DNA from: Chitinophagaceae bacterium
GTDB taxonomy: Bacteria; Bacteroidota; Bacteroidia; Chitinophagales; Chitinophagaceae
NCBI GenBank assembly: GCA_020403455.1
Contig: JADBXP010000005.1
Coordinates: forward strand, 124,001 to 188,000
DNA length: 64,000 bases
Direction: 5' to 3'
In this document: positions 1 to 8,414 of the stretch, piece by piece
How the letters are laid out: the number at the start of each line of letters is the position of its first letter
Position numbering within the stretch: position 1 is the first letter of the stretch
The notes under the pieces: model-generated
The model's input: the letters and a program-made list of their open reading frames with translations, nothing else
Database searches by the model: none
Told to the model about the DNA's origin: nothing
Made by a program: the position numbers and the translations under genes

Positions 1-301
1 AATCTGCGACTGCATAATAGCTGCCAAGCGTACCTTTTCTATCTTTCTTGCTGATGGGTTGTATGGGCATGAACCAAAGGGTATGTACCCCCATGTCGCG
101 CAAACGGTCCAAATGTGCTTCAAATGCCCTAAAAGTGCCCTCAGGGGTGTACTGTCGTATATTAACCTCGTAAACATTTCCCTGCATCATCCAGGCCGGG
201 TGACCATCAATAATTTCACTCTCTTTTATATCATTTTTTGTTTGGCAGGCCACTAATGAAAAGAGCAGAATTCCCAACACGAAAACGGAATTTTTCAGCA
301 T
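1..301 (-). CDS. Alpha-amylase family (GH13) lipoprotein, N-terminal part, cut by window edge
   Basis: Reading leftward from the ATG at 301 gives a hydrophobic signal ending in the lipobox-like LFSLVAC (Cys at residue 19), then a mature start and the GH13 opening NVYEVNIRQYTPEGTF, LDRLRDMGVHTLWFMPI and GSYYAV. In GH13 alpha-amylases this is the first strand and helix of the TIM barrel, and LWFMPI is conserved family region. The lipobox places the enzyme on the outside of a membrane, where it would hydrolyse alpha-glucans. Only about 100 residues are inside the window, so catalytic residues cannot be checked. It is divergent from the lipoprotein gene at 451. The family call is firm; substrate is unknown. 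Confidence 0.85.
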   Translation of the reverse strand, partial: MLKNSVFVLGILLFSLVACQTKNDIKESEIIDGHPAWMMQGNVYEVNIRQYTPEGTFRAFEAHLDRLRDMGVHTLWFMPIQPISKKDRKGTLGSYYAVAD

Positions 302-450
302 CGATTAAAAATTTTCCTGAAAATAATAAAGTTTGAACAATTCAGCAGATGTTAAGAAGATGAATGCGCCATGCATCCCATTTTATCAACAGAGAATTGA
401 CAGAAAGGTAAAAGAAAGTGCTCCTTTGGATAAAGCTGTACCTTTATGAC

Positions 451-840
451 ATGAAATATTGTATTCCTCTACTTTTAATATTCTCCTGTTCAACCAATCA
501 ACAGGAGCCAAAAGGTGCAGACAATGCATTGGATGCAGGGAGAGAGTATCTGCAGGCACATCTGCAGGGAGATTTCGAGGCTGCCGCCAAATATTGCGAG
601 CAAGATAGTGCTGTTTTGCAAACTTTGCGTTCCGATGAAGCAATGTTCAGGGCCCTAGACAGAGAAGGGAGACAGCTGCATCGAACTGCTTCAATACAGG
701 TTTATGCTTTGGAAGAAACCGGGGGTCAGCAGGCACAGCTTATCTATGGATTTTCGTATGAGCCCGCAAAAAAAGATACTTTGTATTTAGTACAAAAGAA
801 CCAAAGATGGTTCATTGCCTCTCCAAAAATGCAACAATGA
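451..840 (+). CDS. Small lipoprotein, NTF2/DUF4878-like
   Basis: The chosen ATG at 451 gives a 129-residue protein with a short lipoprotein signal (MKYCIPLLLIFSC) followed by a polar mature region. An upstream in-frame ATG at 418 would put ten residues before the signal and is less likely. The mature part (AGREYLQAHLQGDFEAAAKY near the N-terminus, then a strand-rich second half ending FIASPKM) resembles the small DUF4878/NTF2-like lipoproteins of Bacteroidota, which have no known enzymatic role. Its TGA overlaps the ATG of the fluoride channel gene (ATGA at 837-840), so the two are probably cotranscribed and translationally coupled. The function is not known. Confidence 0.7.
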   Translation: MKYCIPLLLIFSCSTNQQEPKGADNALDAGREYLQAHLQGDFEAAAKYCEQDSAVLQTLRSDEAMFRALDREGRQLHRTASIQVYALEETGGQQAQLIYGFSYEPAKKDTLYLVQKNQRWFIASPKMQQ

Positions 841-1199
841 TGTTTCAATCAGTCATATTGGTAGGCTTAGGTGGTATGATAGGATCCATGGCTCGTTACC
901 TAGTTGGTTATCTTTTCAAAACACATTCATTACCATTCGGCACCTTATTGGTGAACCTTACGGGTTCTTTGCTCATTGGTTTTTTAATGGCAAAATTTGC
1001 CAAACAGGGTATACAAGAGGAATGGAGGCTTTTATTAGTAGTAGGTTTATGTGGTGGTTTTACAACTTTATCAGCCCTCTCCTGGGAAAATCTTCAATTG
1101 CTGCAATCAGGTAAATATGCCTTATTTGCAGGATACGCTTTGATCACGGTGATAGGTGGATTGCTACTAGCTGCAGGAGGGTATTATTTAGGAAAATAA
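837..1199 (+). CDS. crcB: Fluoride channel Fluc/CrcB
   Basis: This 120-residue, four-helix membrane protein matches the Fluc family, which forms dual-topology dimers that let fluoride leave the cytoplasm. Visible signatures are GGMIGSMARY near the N-terminus, GTLLVNLTGSLLIGF (the conserved pore Asn) and the GGFTTLSALS motif in the third helix. The start is set at the ATG at 837, which overlaps the stop of the preceding lipoprotein gene; a GTG/ATG further upstream (807) would add non-family residues. Six bases after its stop begins inorganic pyrophosphatase, an enzyme well known to be inhibited by fluoride, so the pair makes physiological sense. I see no crcB riboswitch upstream. Confidence 0.93.
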   Translation: MMFQSVILVGLGGMIGSMARYLVGYLFKTHSLPFGTLLVNLTGSLLIGFLMAKFAKQGIQEEWRLLLVVGLCGGFTTLSALSWENLQLLQSGKYALFAGYALITVIGGLLLAAGGYYLGK

Positions 1200-1205
1200 C
1201 AAACT

Positions 1206-1763
1206 ATGAAACAAATATCTCACGTTGTACATCCCTGGCATGGTGTTCCCAGTGGACAACAGGCGCCAAGAGTAGTGAATGCAATCATTGAAATTCCTCA
1301 GGGATCCCGATGTAAATACGAAATCGATAAAGCTTCCGGTTTATTGAAATTGGATAGAGTGATATATTCCTCTTTTTATTATCCGATCAATTATGGTTTC
1401 ATTCCCCAGAGTTATGGTGGGGATAAGGATCCACTGGACATTTTGGTAATCACCTCCTTACCAGTACAGCCATTGACCCTGATGGAAGCAAAAGTGATAG
1501 GAGTAATGCAAATGGTAGACGGTGGAGAGCCCGACGACAAGATCATTGCTGTTGCAGCCAATGACCCCGGTGTGAACCACTACCACAACATTGAAGAATT
1601 ACCACGTCATTTCTTTGATGAGCTGCGTCATTTCTTTGAGGAATACAAAAAACTCGAGAACAAGTCTGTTTTAGTGGAAGATTTTGGAGACAAGGCCAAG
1701 GCAATGGAAATCATTTCAGAGGCTCTTCGCTTTTATGTTGAGACATTTGTAGGTAATAAATAG
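1206..1763 (+). CDS. ppa: Inorganic pyrophosphatase, family I
   Basis: The 185-residue protein hydrolyses pyrophosphate in the cytoplasm and so pulls biosynthetic reactions forward. It carries the family I features: [14 protein letters not shown] near residues 28-42, the hydrophobic [10 protein letters not shown] stretch, and the metal-binding signature DKDPLDIL (the D-x-D-P-x-D pattern). Length is within the usual 170-220 range. It starts 6 bases after the fluoride channel gene and is probably in the same transcript. The metal site of family I pyrophosphatases binds fluoride, which gives the linkage a simple explanation. Confidence in the enzyme is high. Confidence 0.95.
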   Translation: MKQISHVVHPWHGVPSGQQAPRVVNAIIEIPQGSRCKYEIDKASGLLKLDRVIYSSFYYPINYGFIPQSYGGDKDPLDILVITSLPVQPLTLMEAKVIGVMQMVDGGEPDDKIIAVAANDPGVNHYHNIEELPRHFFDELRHFFEEYKKLENKSVLVEDFGDKAKAMEIISEALRFYVETFVGNK

Positions 1764-1807
1764 AGCTGAGTTGCCAATCAATTCCGATTAACCTGCTAAA
1801 AAATCAC

Positions 1808-1841
1808 TTGTTTATCAAGTCATTAAATACTTGTATATTTG
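1808..1841 (+). promoter_or_regulatory. Bacteroidota promoter (-33 TTG, -7 TATATTTG) for the 50-residue membrane protein
   Basis: TTG at 1808-1810 is followed after 23 bases by TATATTTG at 1834-1841, an exact TAnnTTTG box. The predicted start would lie near 1847, about ten bases before the ATG at 1858. Confidence 0.6.
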
Positions 1842-1857
1842 CCAAAATTTTTCAGTA

Positions 1858-2010
1858 ATGGAAAGCAATGCTAGTACCACCAAATCCTGGATCTATTTTA
1901 TTATCTGGTTTGCTATAATGGTTGGACTTCTCGTCTATTATCGCCAATTCTTTTGGCTGGCGCTCCCTGGCGTAATTACTTATTTCTCCAAGGGTTTACG
2001 CTTATTTTAA
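1858..2010 (+). CDS. Small hypothetical membrane protein (50 residues)
   Basis: An ATG at 1858 opens a 50-codon frame closed by TAA at 2008-2010. The product starts MESNASTTKSW, has one strongly hydrophobic segment (about residues 12-27) rich in Trp, Phe and Ile, and ends with a short amphipathic tail, FSKGLRLF. A good Bacteroidota promoter lies directly upstream, which supports it being a real gene. It stands alone between pyrophosphatase and the convergent NlpC/P60 gene. No family is recognised; an inner-membrane microprotein is the simplest reading. Confidence 0.5.
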   Translation: MESNASTTKSWIYFIIWFAIMVGLLVYYRQFFWLALPGVITYFSKGLRLF

Positions 2011-2038
2011 TTTACGACCAGTAAGTTTACCAATAAGT

Positions 2039-2794
2039 TTACATGTACCTGCGTATCAAGCGCAAGGTATGCGTTCGTTGTCCCGTATCCCGATTACTGA
2101 TACCCCATTGGTCTATATCATCGACCCTTACCTTTCCGGAAGCATGGATGATCTCTTTGTTGTTGAGCAATAGTCCAACATGGGTAATTTTACCTTCAGC
2201 ATTGTCAAAAAATGCCAGGTCACCGCACCTAACTTCCTCCAAAAAACCAACCATTTCCCCTTCCAATGCCTGTTGGGAAGCATCCCTGGGTATTCTCTTT
2301 CCGAAATGCCGATACACTTGCTGACAAAATCCGCTACAATCTATTCCAAAAATTGATTTTCCACCCCAGGAATATGGGGTCTGGTGGTACATAGAAACAT
2401 GATCCATGATATACTGAGGACTAAACGGCAGGGAACCAGCCACATGAATCGAACCAGTAAAGATAAATCCCGGATCAGGCAGACTTGCAAAATTACCCAC
2501 GGGGGCACACAGTGGAACCTGCATGGGAAAACCGTTCCAGGATGCCGTGTTGATATATGCAGCTGATAATTGTTCCGGCAAAGCGGCTGTAACATCAGGG
2601 TCTAATAGTAACAACTGGCTTTTCTGACACCAGCCGGTGTAATTATCGTAGCGATTTTGAATGAATACAAAATCATCTGAGATTTCCAGACAAGTAACTA
2701 TCTCACCTAACAAAAGTTGAGAAACCATTTCACTTCTATGTGCTGGTTCTTTGCGCAGTGGGGCGACCGTAACGGCACAGATGCGTTGTTCCAT
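2039..2794 (-). CDS. SH3-like plus NlpC/P60 cysteine peptidase
   Basis: The 251-residue protein has an N-terminal bacterial SH3-like region (about residues 1-65, with LLLGEIVTC and YTGWCQKSQ) and a C-terminal NlpC/P60 domain. The catalytic Cys is residue 153 in GIDCSGFCQQV, the catalytic His is residue 205 in ITHVGLLL, and a third polar residue is His217 in IIHASG. NlpC/P60 enzymes cut peptide stems of peptidoglycan, typically gamma-D-Glu-diaminopimelate bonds; proteins with this layout resemble YkfC-type dipeptidyl hydrolases that act on recycled muropeptides. No signal peptide is visible, so a cytoplasmic recycling role is plausible. The gene is divergent from the sigma factor gene at 2863. 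Confidence 0.85.
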   Translation of the reverse strand: MEQRICAVTVAPLRKEPAHRSEMVSQLLLGEIVTCLEISDDFVFIQNRYDNYTGWCQKSQLLLLDPDVTAALPEQLSAAYINTASWNGFPMQVPLCAPVGNFASLPDPGFIFTGSIHVAGSLPFSPQYIMDHVSMYHQTPYSWGGKSIFGIDCSGFCQQVYRHFGKRIPRDASQQALEGEMVGFLEEVRCGDLAFFDNAEGKITHVGLLLNNKEIIHASGKVRVDDIDQWGISNRDTGQRTHTLRLIRRYM

Positions 2795-2862
2795 GCGGAT
2801 ATTTAGCAGAAAGTTATGGATTTTAAATTTCTCTTCATCTTATCTTTAGAAAAACCTATCGG

Positions 2863-3429
2863 GTGAACAGAAAAGAACACCAATCATATAGTGATGAGAT
2901 GCTGCTTGAAAAATATTATGAGCAGTATGACAACTATTGGTTGGGAATACTGCTTCCCCGCTACACCTTGCTATTGCTTGGTGTGTGCATGAAATACCTT
3001 AAAGACCCCGAATCTGCCAGAGACATGGTGCAGCAGGTTTTTATGAAGTGCATGACGGAATTGCCTCGTCACCGGGTCGAGTTTTTTAAAGCTTGGATTT
3101 ACCAGGTAACCCGAAACGATTGCCTGATGTACCTGCGCAAGAAAAAAATAGAAGTTACTGAACTAGCAGATCAAATTCCGTATGAATTGGATGCGGGGTA
3201 TCCGTTGCTGGATGAAGAGCGACAATGGCGGGCACTTGAAAATGCCATTCATTCGCTGAATCAGGAACAAAAGACTTGTATACAGCAATTCTATTTGCAA
3301 AAGAAAAGCTACCTTGAAATAACCAAAAAAACAGGTTACTCCCTGATGCAGGTAAAAAGTTATATCCAAAACGGGAAAAGAAATCTAAAGATTGAATTGG
3401 AAAACAAAATGATAAGGAGCAATGACTGA
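2863..3429 (+). CDS. RNA polymerase sigma-70 family factor (ECF type)
   Basis: The 188-residue product has region 2 around residues 28-95 (DMVQQVFMK, FKAWIYQVTRNDCLMYLR) and region 4 around 125-178 (LNQEQKTCIQQFYL, then a helix-turn-helix YLEITKKTGYSLMQVKSYI). That is the domain set of an extracytoplasmic-function sigma factor. Translation appears to start at a GTG at 2863, since there is no ATG before region 2; a box TATCTTTA at 2841 could be its -7 element. The next gene overlaps it by 8 bases and encodes a small membrane protein, which is the normal place for an anti-sigma factor. Confidence 0.85.
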   Translation: MNRKEHQSYSDEMLLEKYYEQYDNYWLGILLPRYTLLLLGVCMKYLKDPESARDMVQQVFMKCMTELPRHRVEFFKAWIYQVTRNDCLMYLRKKKIEVTELADQIPYELDAGYPLLDEERQWRALENAIHSLNQEQKTCIQQFYLQKKSYLEITKKTGYSLMQVKSYIQNGKRNLKIELENKMIRSND

Positions 3430-3781
3430 GCTGAAAAAATCGGTTGCTTCCGAAGAAGCTGCCACGAATGAACTACTTGAACGGCTGCTTTCGGGCAATG
3501 CCAGTGAGACAGATCATGCAACCTGGGAAAAGCTTTCAGCCGACTCCCCCCTGCTACAAGATGCTTTGGAGGGTTTGCGGGGAATTCAAGATCCTGAATT
3601 AATTTCGTCCCTACAGCTACAAATTAATTCCCGCCTCCTGCGCAATACTTCGAAAAAAAGGCGCAGTAAAGTTCAGCGCATTAGTACAGATCCGGTAATC
3701 ATTACCATAACGGTAGTTCTTTTACTGCTAGCTGCTATCAGTGTTTACCTCCTCATTAGCAACGGAAAGAATTCCGGATAG
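3422..3781 (+). CDS. Small single-pass membrane protein, putative anti-sigma partner
   Basis: The 119-residue protein has a soluble N-terminal part of about 88 residues and one hydrophobic helix near the C-terminus (about residues 90-114), followed by a very short external tail. The soluble part contains LLERLLSGNASETDHATWEKL, reminiscent of the N-terminal zinc-less anti-sigma domains of Bacteroidota. It overlaps the sigma gene by 8 bases, so the two are translationally coupled. The short external tail means it would need another protein to sense an outside signal. The anti-sigma role is inferred from position and topology, not from a clear domain match. Its stop touches the stop of the convergent cupin gene. 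Confidence 0.6.
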   Translation: MTELKKSVASEEAATNELLERLLSGNASETDHATWEKLSADSPLLQDALEGLRGIQDPELISSLQLQINSRLLRNTSKKRRSKVQRISTDPVIITITVVLLLLAAISVYLLISNGKNSG

Positions 3782-4288
3782 TCATATTCTCGTTAGTCTT
3801 TCAATGAGTCCTCCCTGTTCAGGATACATTTGCAGCAAATTGTTCCTTTCTGCCAACTCAAAGTCAGCAAAATCAAATCCGGGAGCAACGGTACATCCCA
3901 CCAAGGCAAAACCTGACTCTGTTTCCACCTCAGAAGCAAACCAATAGCCCGCCGGTACTACATGCTGAAAAACCTGGCCTTCCTGTACCCTAATTCCCAA
4001 TCGAATGCAGGAATAACTACCCTCCGGTGATAGTTGATGCACCAGCAATGGTTGTCCACTGTAAAAATGCCAACATTCATAACTCCTGATACGATGGAAA
4101 GCAGAAAAATTACCGGATGTGATAAGAAAAAGAATAGCAGTGCAGAGTGAACGTCGGGAACTAGCGTTATCTTTTTCCCAGGGAGCAGGGATATATAAAT
4201 CAGAACGATAGGTCTCCCGAAAAAAGCCCCCCTCAGGATGTGGTTGCAATTGCAACTTTTCAACCAACTGATTAATTTCATTTTCCAT
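3782..4288 (-). CDS. Cupin superfamily protein (DUF985)
   Basis: The 168-residue protein matches the DUF985/Cupin_5 family: LQPHPEGGFFRETYRS near residue 15-30, ILFLITSGNFSAFHRIRSYECWHFYSG in the middle (split here by family numbering), and HVVPAGYWFASE plus VGCTVAPGFDFADFELA toward the end. The family adopts a double-stranded beta-helix fold; its biochemical activity is not settled. The gene converges on the putative anti-sigma gene with no space between stops and is divergent from the NamZ gene. Recognition of the family is strong; substrate is unknown. Confidence 0.85.
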   Translation of the reverse strand: MENEINQLVEKLQLQPHPEGGFFRETYRSDLYIPAPWEKDNASSRRSLCTAILFLITSGNFSAFHRIRSYECWHFYSGQPLLVHQLSPEGSYSCIRLGIRVQEGQVFQHVVPAGYWFASEVETESGFALVGCTVAPGFDFADFELAERNNLLQMYPEQGGLIERLTRI

Positions 4289-4354
4289 GGCTGTAAAATA
4301 ATTGGTTTATGTATGGTAACAAAAACAAAGTATCTTAGGATATAATTTGATACC

Positions 4355-5569
4355 ATGAAATTAATTTTTACCACGCCGATACTTATATTAATAGCTTTTT
4401 TGTCTTGTTCTGTCAACAGAAACAGTTCTTCCAATAATGGAACCATACAAACCGGTGCTGAACAGATCAATCAATATCTATCTTATCTAAAAGGTAAACG
4501 AGTAGCGATGATGGCCAATCAGACTACTATAGTAGGGTCTTCCCATCTGGTTGACACCTTAAGAAAACTGGGTATTAACATCGTAAAAGTATTTGGTCCG
4601 GAACATGGTTTTCGAGGCAATGCAAGTGCTGGGGCAAAAGTGGCTGATGAAATTGATTCAGCAACCGGTATCCCACTAATTTCCCTGTATGGTGGAAAAT
4701 CAAAACCTTCAGCAGAGGACTTAGCGGATGTTGATATCATGATCTATGATTTGCAAGATGTTGGTTGCAGGTTCTATACCAATATCAATGCGCTCGCAAA
4801 AATGATGGAGGCATGTGCAGAAAACAAAAAGGAATTACTGATTTTAGACAGACCCAATCCCAATGGGTATTTCATTGATGGCCCTATTTTGGACATGCAA
4901 TTCAAATCCGGTATTGGGCAATTTCCTATACCCATTACGCATGGCATGACCATTGGTGAATTTGCTGCAATGCTCAATGGTGAAGGGTGGCTGGCAAAAG
5001 GTGTGGTTTGTCCTATCAAAGTAATACCTGTCGCTAATTACAGACATTCCATGCCTTATACCTTACCTGTTAGACCCTCTCCTAATTTAAACACACAACA
5101 GTCAATCATATTGTATCCATCACTTTGCTTGTTTGAGGGCACTATTCTTAGTCAGGGACGAGGTACTTATTTCCCTTTCACTGTATTAGGAAGTCCGAAA
5201 TTGGCAGGACAATACAGTTTTTCATTTACACCAAAAGGGATACCCGGAATGGCTGAAACGCCCTTGCACATGAATGAAACGTGCTATGGACTTGACTTAA
5301 GAACCATTGAACCATCAGATATTTTTAAAGCAGGAAAAATAAACCTTCAGTGGATGATGGAATTGTACAAGGCATATCCTGAGAAAGAAAAATTCTTTGA
5401 CTACAAACAAAGCAAGCAAATGGGGAATATTGACAAGCTGGCTGGCGTTGCAGAATTCAAGGAGCAAATTAGGCAAGGTATCTCAGAAGATTCGATTCGA
5501 CGCACTTGGGAACCCGGACTACAGGCATTTCGGATAAAGAGAACGAAATACCTGATATATCCGGATTAA
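4355..5569 (+). CDS. DUF1343 / NamZ-type exo-N-acetylmuramidase lipoprotein
   Basis: The 404-residue protein has a lipoprotein signal with Cys18 (LIAFLSC) and a full DUF1343 domain. Diagnostic segments are KRVAMMANQT, VKVFGPEHGFRG, MIYDLQDVGCRFYTNI, LDRPNPNG and VRPSPNLNT. The founding member, Bacillus NamZ (YbbC), removes non-reducing-end N-acetylmuramic acid from muropeptides, so a role in cell-wall turnover or muropeptide salvage in the periplasm is expected. It stands as a single gene; its last four bases overlap the convergent FAD dehydrogenase gene. A near-consensus box TATAATTTG lies about 10 bases before the ATG. Confidence 0.87.
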   Translation: MKLIFTTPILILIAFLSCSVNRNSSSNNGTIQTGAEQINQYLSYLKGKRVAMMANQTTIVGSSHLVDTLRKLGINIVKVFGPEHGFRGNASAGAKVADEIDSATGIPLISLYGGKSKPSAEDLADVDIMIYDLQDVGCRFYTNINALAKMMEACAENKKELLILDRPNPNGYFIDGPILDMQFKSGIGQFPIPITHGMTIGEFAAMLNGEGWLAKGVVCPIKVIPVANYRHSMPYTLPVRPSPNLNTQQSIILYPSLCLFEGTILSQGRGTYFPFTVLGSPKLAGQYSFSFTPKGIPGMAETPLHMNETCYGLDLRTIEPSDIFKAGKINLQWMMELYKAYPEKEKFFDYKQSKQMGNIDKLAGVAEFKEQIRQGISEDSIRRTWEPGLQAFRIKRTKYLIYPD

Positions 5570-8391
5570 GCTACCTCAGGATCACTTACATCCCGGAGCA
5601 GGTATAGAATAGATCGAAATTGATAGCCACTATTTTCTGATAATGCCATTTCACAAGTTTTTCCGGATGAATAACATCCGTCATAAGATCCAGAAGATAG
5701 TTCCTGCAGTTCATTGCGAGTAGCCGCTTCAGTAAGTTCAGGATAATAAAATCCACGATCTCCGGCCATTCCACAGCAGGAAGCATGAAATGGAAGGGTA
5801 TATTGCTTTGAACATGTTTGAGCAATTTGCTTAAGTCTGTTAGTAAGAGCTAGCTTATGAACGCTGCATACAGGATGGATAGCTATGTTATTTTTGGGCT
5901 GGGTTATTTTCAATCTTGGCAACAAATAATCTGCAGCCAGTTCTATTGAATCAATAAAACGCAGTTGATCGTATTTCTGTTGGTTCTGTGCAGAAAGATA
6001 AGGCCTTGCCTGACGGATGGATTGGGTGCAGGAAGTAACATCTAATACAATTGGCACCTTACCCTCCCTACTCCACTTCCAACAATTTTCAATGGTTTGA
6101 TTGATTTTTAACTGATAGGCATCATACAAACCCTTGGATGAAAACAATTGTCCGCAGCAATTACCCTGAATTTCGGTAGGAATACACAAACGCAACCCAG
6201 TCCTATTACATAATTGTTGTAACACATCCACCTGGTGCTCAGGTTCTGATTGATCACCCCCCATCCAGCGGGTGATACAAGTTGGAAAATAAACCAGGTC
6301 ATATTCCTCCGGAACTACTGCATTCAACTTAACGGGGGCACCCATTGAGCGCATGTAAAGAGGAAATGCAGGATATACCTTTTTAATTCCTTTTGTCAAT
6401 TTGAATAATGTTGTAGCACCTGTGATGCGATTCAACAAACTTCCAAGATGGAGTATGGTCTGAACTGATCCAGAAAAAAAACGAAAATTACGGGCCATCC
6501 ACATCGATATACTTTTTGCAACAGACGTCTGCTGTTCAAAACGCAGACGTTTGATCAAATCGCCTGTGTTGATTGTAACAGGACAATCAACTGCACACAT
6601 TCCATCGACTGCACAAGAATCCATTCCTGAAAACTGATAGGCATTACTGAGTTCTTGAACTGACTTTTTATCACCTGACTGTTCCAATCGCTGCAAGGCA
6701 CGCCGAACCTGAATGCGTTGTCGGGGTGTCATGGTAAACTCACGCGAGGGGCAACGATTTTCACAGTAACCACATTCAACACATCGATCAACCTCCTCTT
6801 CCACAACAGGATTTGTCTTTAAATGTTGTAAATGGCACTGCGGATCAGAATTGATCAATACACCCGGATTTAACAACCGATGAGGATCACATAATTCTTT
6901 AATGGAACACATCATGCCATAAATTTCCTCACCCCACTCCTCTCGAACAAATGGTGCAATTTGACGCCCGGTTCCATGCTCTGCCTTGAGAGATCCGCCA
7001 TATTTATGCACAATAATATCGGCAAGAGCGCGGTTAAATGCTTCAAAAACAGCGATGGAAGGAGCATCATTGACGGACTGGGTGATAAGAAAATGCAGGT
7101 TGCCTTCTTTTGCATGACCAAACAAAATGGCAGTAGTATATCCAAAATCCTTAAACAATTTTTGAAGATCTATAACTGCTTCCCCCAGCTTTTCCGGAGG
7201 AACAGCAACGTCCTCCAAAAGTGCGGTCGTTCCTTTTGCACGCACAGCTGCAACGGCCGGATAAAGTCCTTTTCGCAGCTTCCACCAATTGGCTTGCTCG
7301 ACCGGATCATCACTGAAACGGGGTTCATTAAGTAACGGTAATGATGCAAGAATAGGTTTTGCCCTTGCATACAATTCCGCCAATGTAGTGACATCTGTGG
7401 CTTGGTATTCACATAAAATGGCTGTTGCCTGATCCGGAAGATCTGCAATGGCTTGCGGACAATCGGGCAAATGTTCAATGGACCGAAGGGCTGCACGATC
7501 CATGAATTCGAGGGCCGCAGCTTCCGTGTCAGTCAATGCCGGAATTGCCCGGGCAGCTTCAACAGGATTGTCAAAAAAAAGTAAGCCGGTCTTTTTGGCT
7601 GGCTTGTCGGGAATGGTCTCCAAAACAGCTTCCGCAATAAATCCTAATGTGCCCTCGGCACCTATCATGAGTCTGCTGAGCATATCAAGCGGATGCCCGT
7701 AATCAAGCAGAGCATTGATGCCATACCCAACAGTATTTTTTATGCGGTATTTCTTACGAATGAGTTGAACGAGGTCAGTATTTTTTGACAACTGTTCCTT
7801 CATCTGCAGAAGTCCATGATATAGCTCCGGCTCATTTTTTTCAAATCTCTCTCTTTCTCCTGCAAGGGAAGTATCATATCGATGACCATTGGGTAGAATC
7901 AGTGCAATACTTTGGAGGGTATGGTAGGCATTGTGTACTACACCACAACACATTCCGCTGCTGTTGTTGGAAAGCATACCTCCTACCATGGCGGCACTGA
8001 TAGATGCCGGATCCGGACCAATTTTAGTGCCAAATGATTTGAGTACATGATTCACATGTGCACCTATAGCTCCGGGTTCAATTCGCACCAATCGGCCATT
8101 TTCTAGTGGCTGTATTTTTTTGAAGGAACGGCTGATACAAACTAATATTCCATCGGTAACAGATTGACCACTGAGACTGGTACCGGCAGCCCGAAAAGTC
8201 AGGGGAATCTTATGTTGTTGAGAAAAAGCAAAAAGTTGAACGATGTCGTTATCAGTTTCCGGAAAAACAACCAGTTCTGGCAGTAGAAAATAAAATCCGG
8301 CATCAGCTGCATGAGCATGCCGATCAATCAGGGTATCTCTGATCAACCGTTTATCTATCCATTTCCCAAGTTCGTTAGCTAGTGCCGTCAT
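5566..8391 (-). CDS. FAD-linked oxidase fused to Fe-S and CCG domains (D-2-hydroxyacid/D-lactate dehydrogenase type)
   Basis: The 941-residue protein has an FAD-binding type 4 domain (about 37-180, with RAAGTSLSGQS and the flavin loop GPDPASISAAMVGGMLSNNSSG), an FAD-oxidase C-terminal domain (about 210-500, with FGHAKEGNLHF and KAEHGTGRQIAPFV), two 4Fe-4S motifs (CVECGYCENRCP near 537 and CAVDGMCAVDCP near 595), and a two-part CCG domain with NCCGQLFSSKG near 744 and SCCGMAGDRG near 871. This architecture oxidises D-2-hydroxyacids and passes electrons through the clusters to the quinone pool. It lies 23 bases downstream of a paralogue in the same direction, so the two are likely an operon. 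The precise substrate cannot be read from sequence. Confidence 0.88.
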   Translation of the reverse strand: MTALANELGKWIDKRLIRDTLIDRHAHAADAGFYFLLPELVVFPETDNDIVQLFAFSQQHKIPLTFRAAGTSLSGQSVTDGILVCISRSFKKIQPLENGRLVRIEPGAIGAHVNHVLKSFGTKIGPDPASISAAMVGGMLSNNSSGMCCGVVHNAYHTLQSIALILPNGHRYDTSLAGERERFEKNEPELYHGLLQMKEQLSKNTDLVQLIRKKYRIKNTVGYGINALLDYGHPLDMLSRLMIGAEGTLGFIAEAVLETIPDKPAKKTGLLFFDNPVEAARAIPALTDTEAAALEFMDRAALRSIEHLPDCPQAIADLPDQATAILCEYQATDVTTLAELYARAKPILASLPLLNEPRFSDDPVEQANWWKLRKGLYPAVAAVRAKGTTALLEDVAVPPEKLGEAVIDLQKLFKDFGYTTAILFGHAKEGNLHFLITQSVNDAPSIAVFEAFNRALADIIVHKYGGSLKAEHGTGRQIAPFVREEWGEEIYGMMCSIKELCDPHRLLNPGVLINSDPQCHLQHLKTNPVVEEEVDRCVECGYCENRCPSREFTMTPRQRIQVRRALQRLEQSGDKKSVQELSNAYQFSGMDSCAVDGMCAVDCPVTINTGDLIKRLRFEQQTSVAKSISMWMARNFRFFSGSVQTILHLGSLLNRITGATTLFKLTKGIKKVYPAFPLYMRSMGAPVKLNAVVPEEYDLVYFPTCITRWMGGDQSEPEHQVDVLQQLCNRTGLRLCIPTEIQGNCCGQLFSSKGLYDAYQLKINQTIENCWKWSREGKVPIVLDVTSCTQSIRQARPYLSAQNQQKYDQLRFIDSIELAADYLLPRLKITQPKNNIAIHPVCSVHKLALTNRLKQIAQTCSKQYTLPFHASCCGMAGDRGFYYPELTEAATRNELQELSSGSYDGCYSSGKTCEMALSENSGYQFRSILYLLRDVSDPEVA

Positions 8392-8414
8392 ACGTAAATA
8401 AGTGTCGGAAAAAA

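Noticed and set aside
59..256. Plus-strand frame of 65 codons
   Set aside because: It is antisense to the alpha-amylase gene, which has signal peptide and family motifs.
302..450. Fluoride (crcB) riboswitch upstream of the lipoprotein and channel genes
   Set aside because: No match to the conserved riboswitch core could be seen in this spacer.
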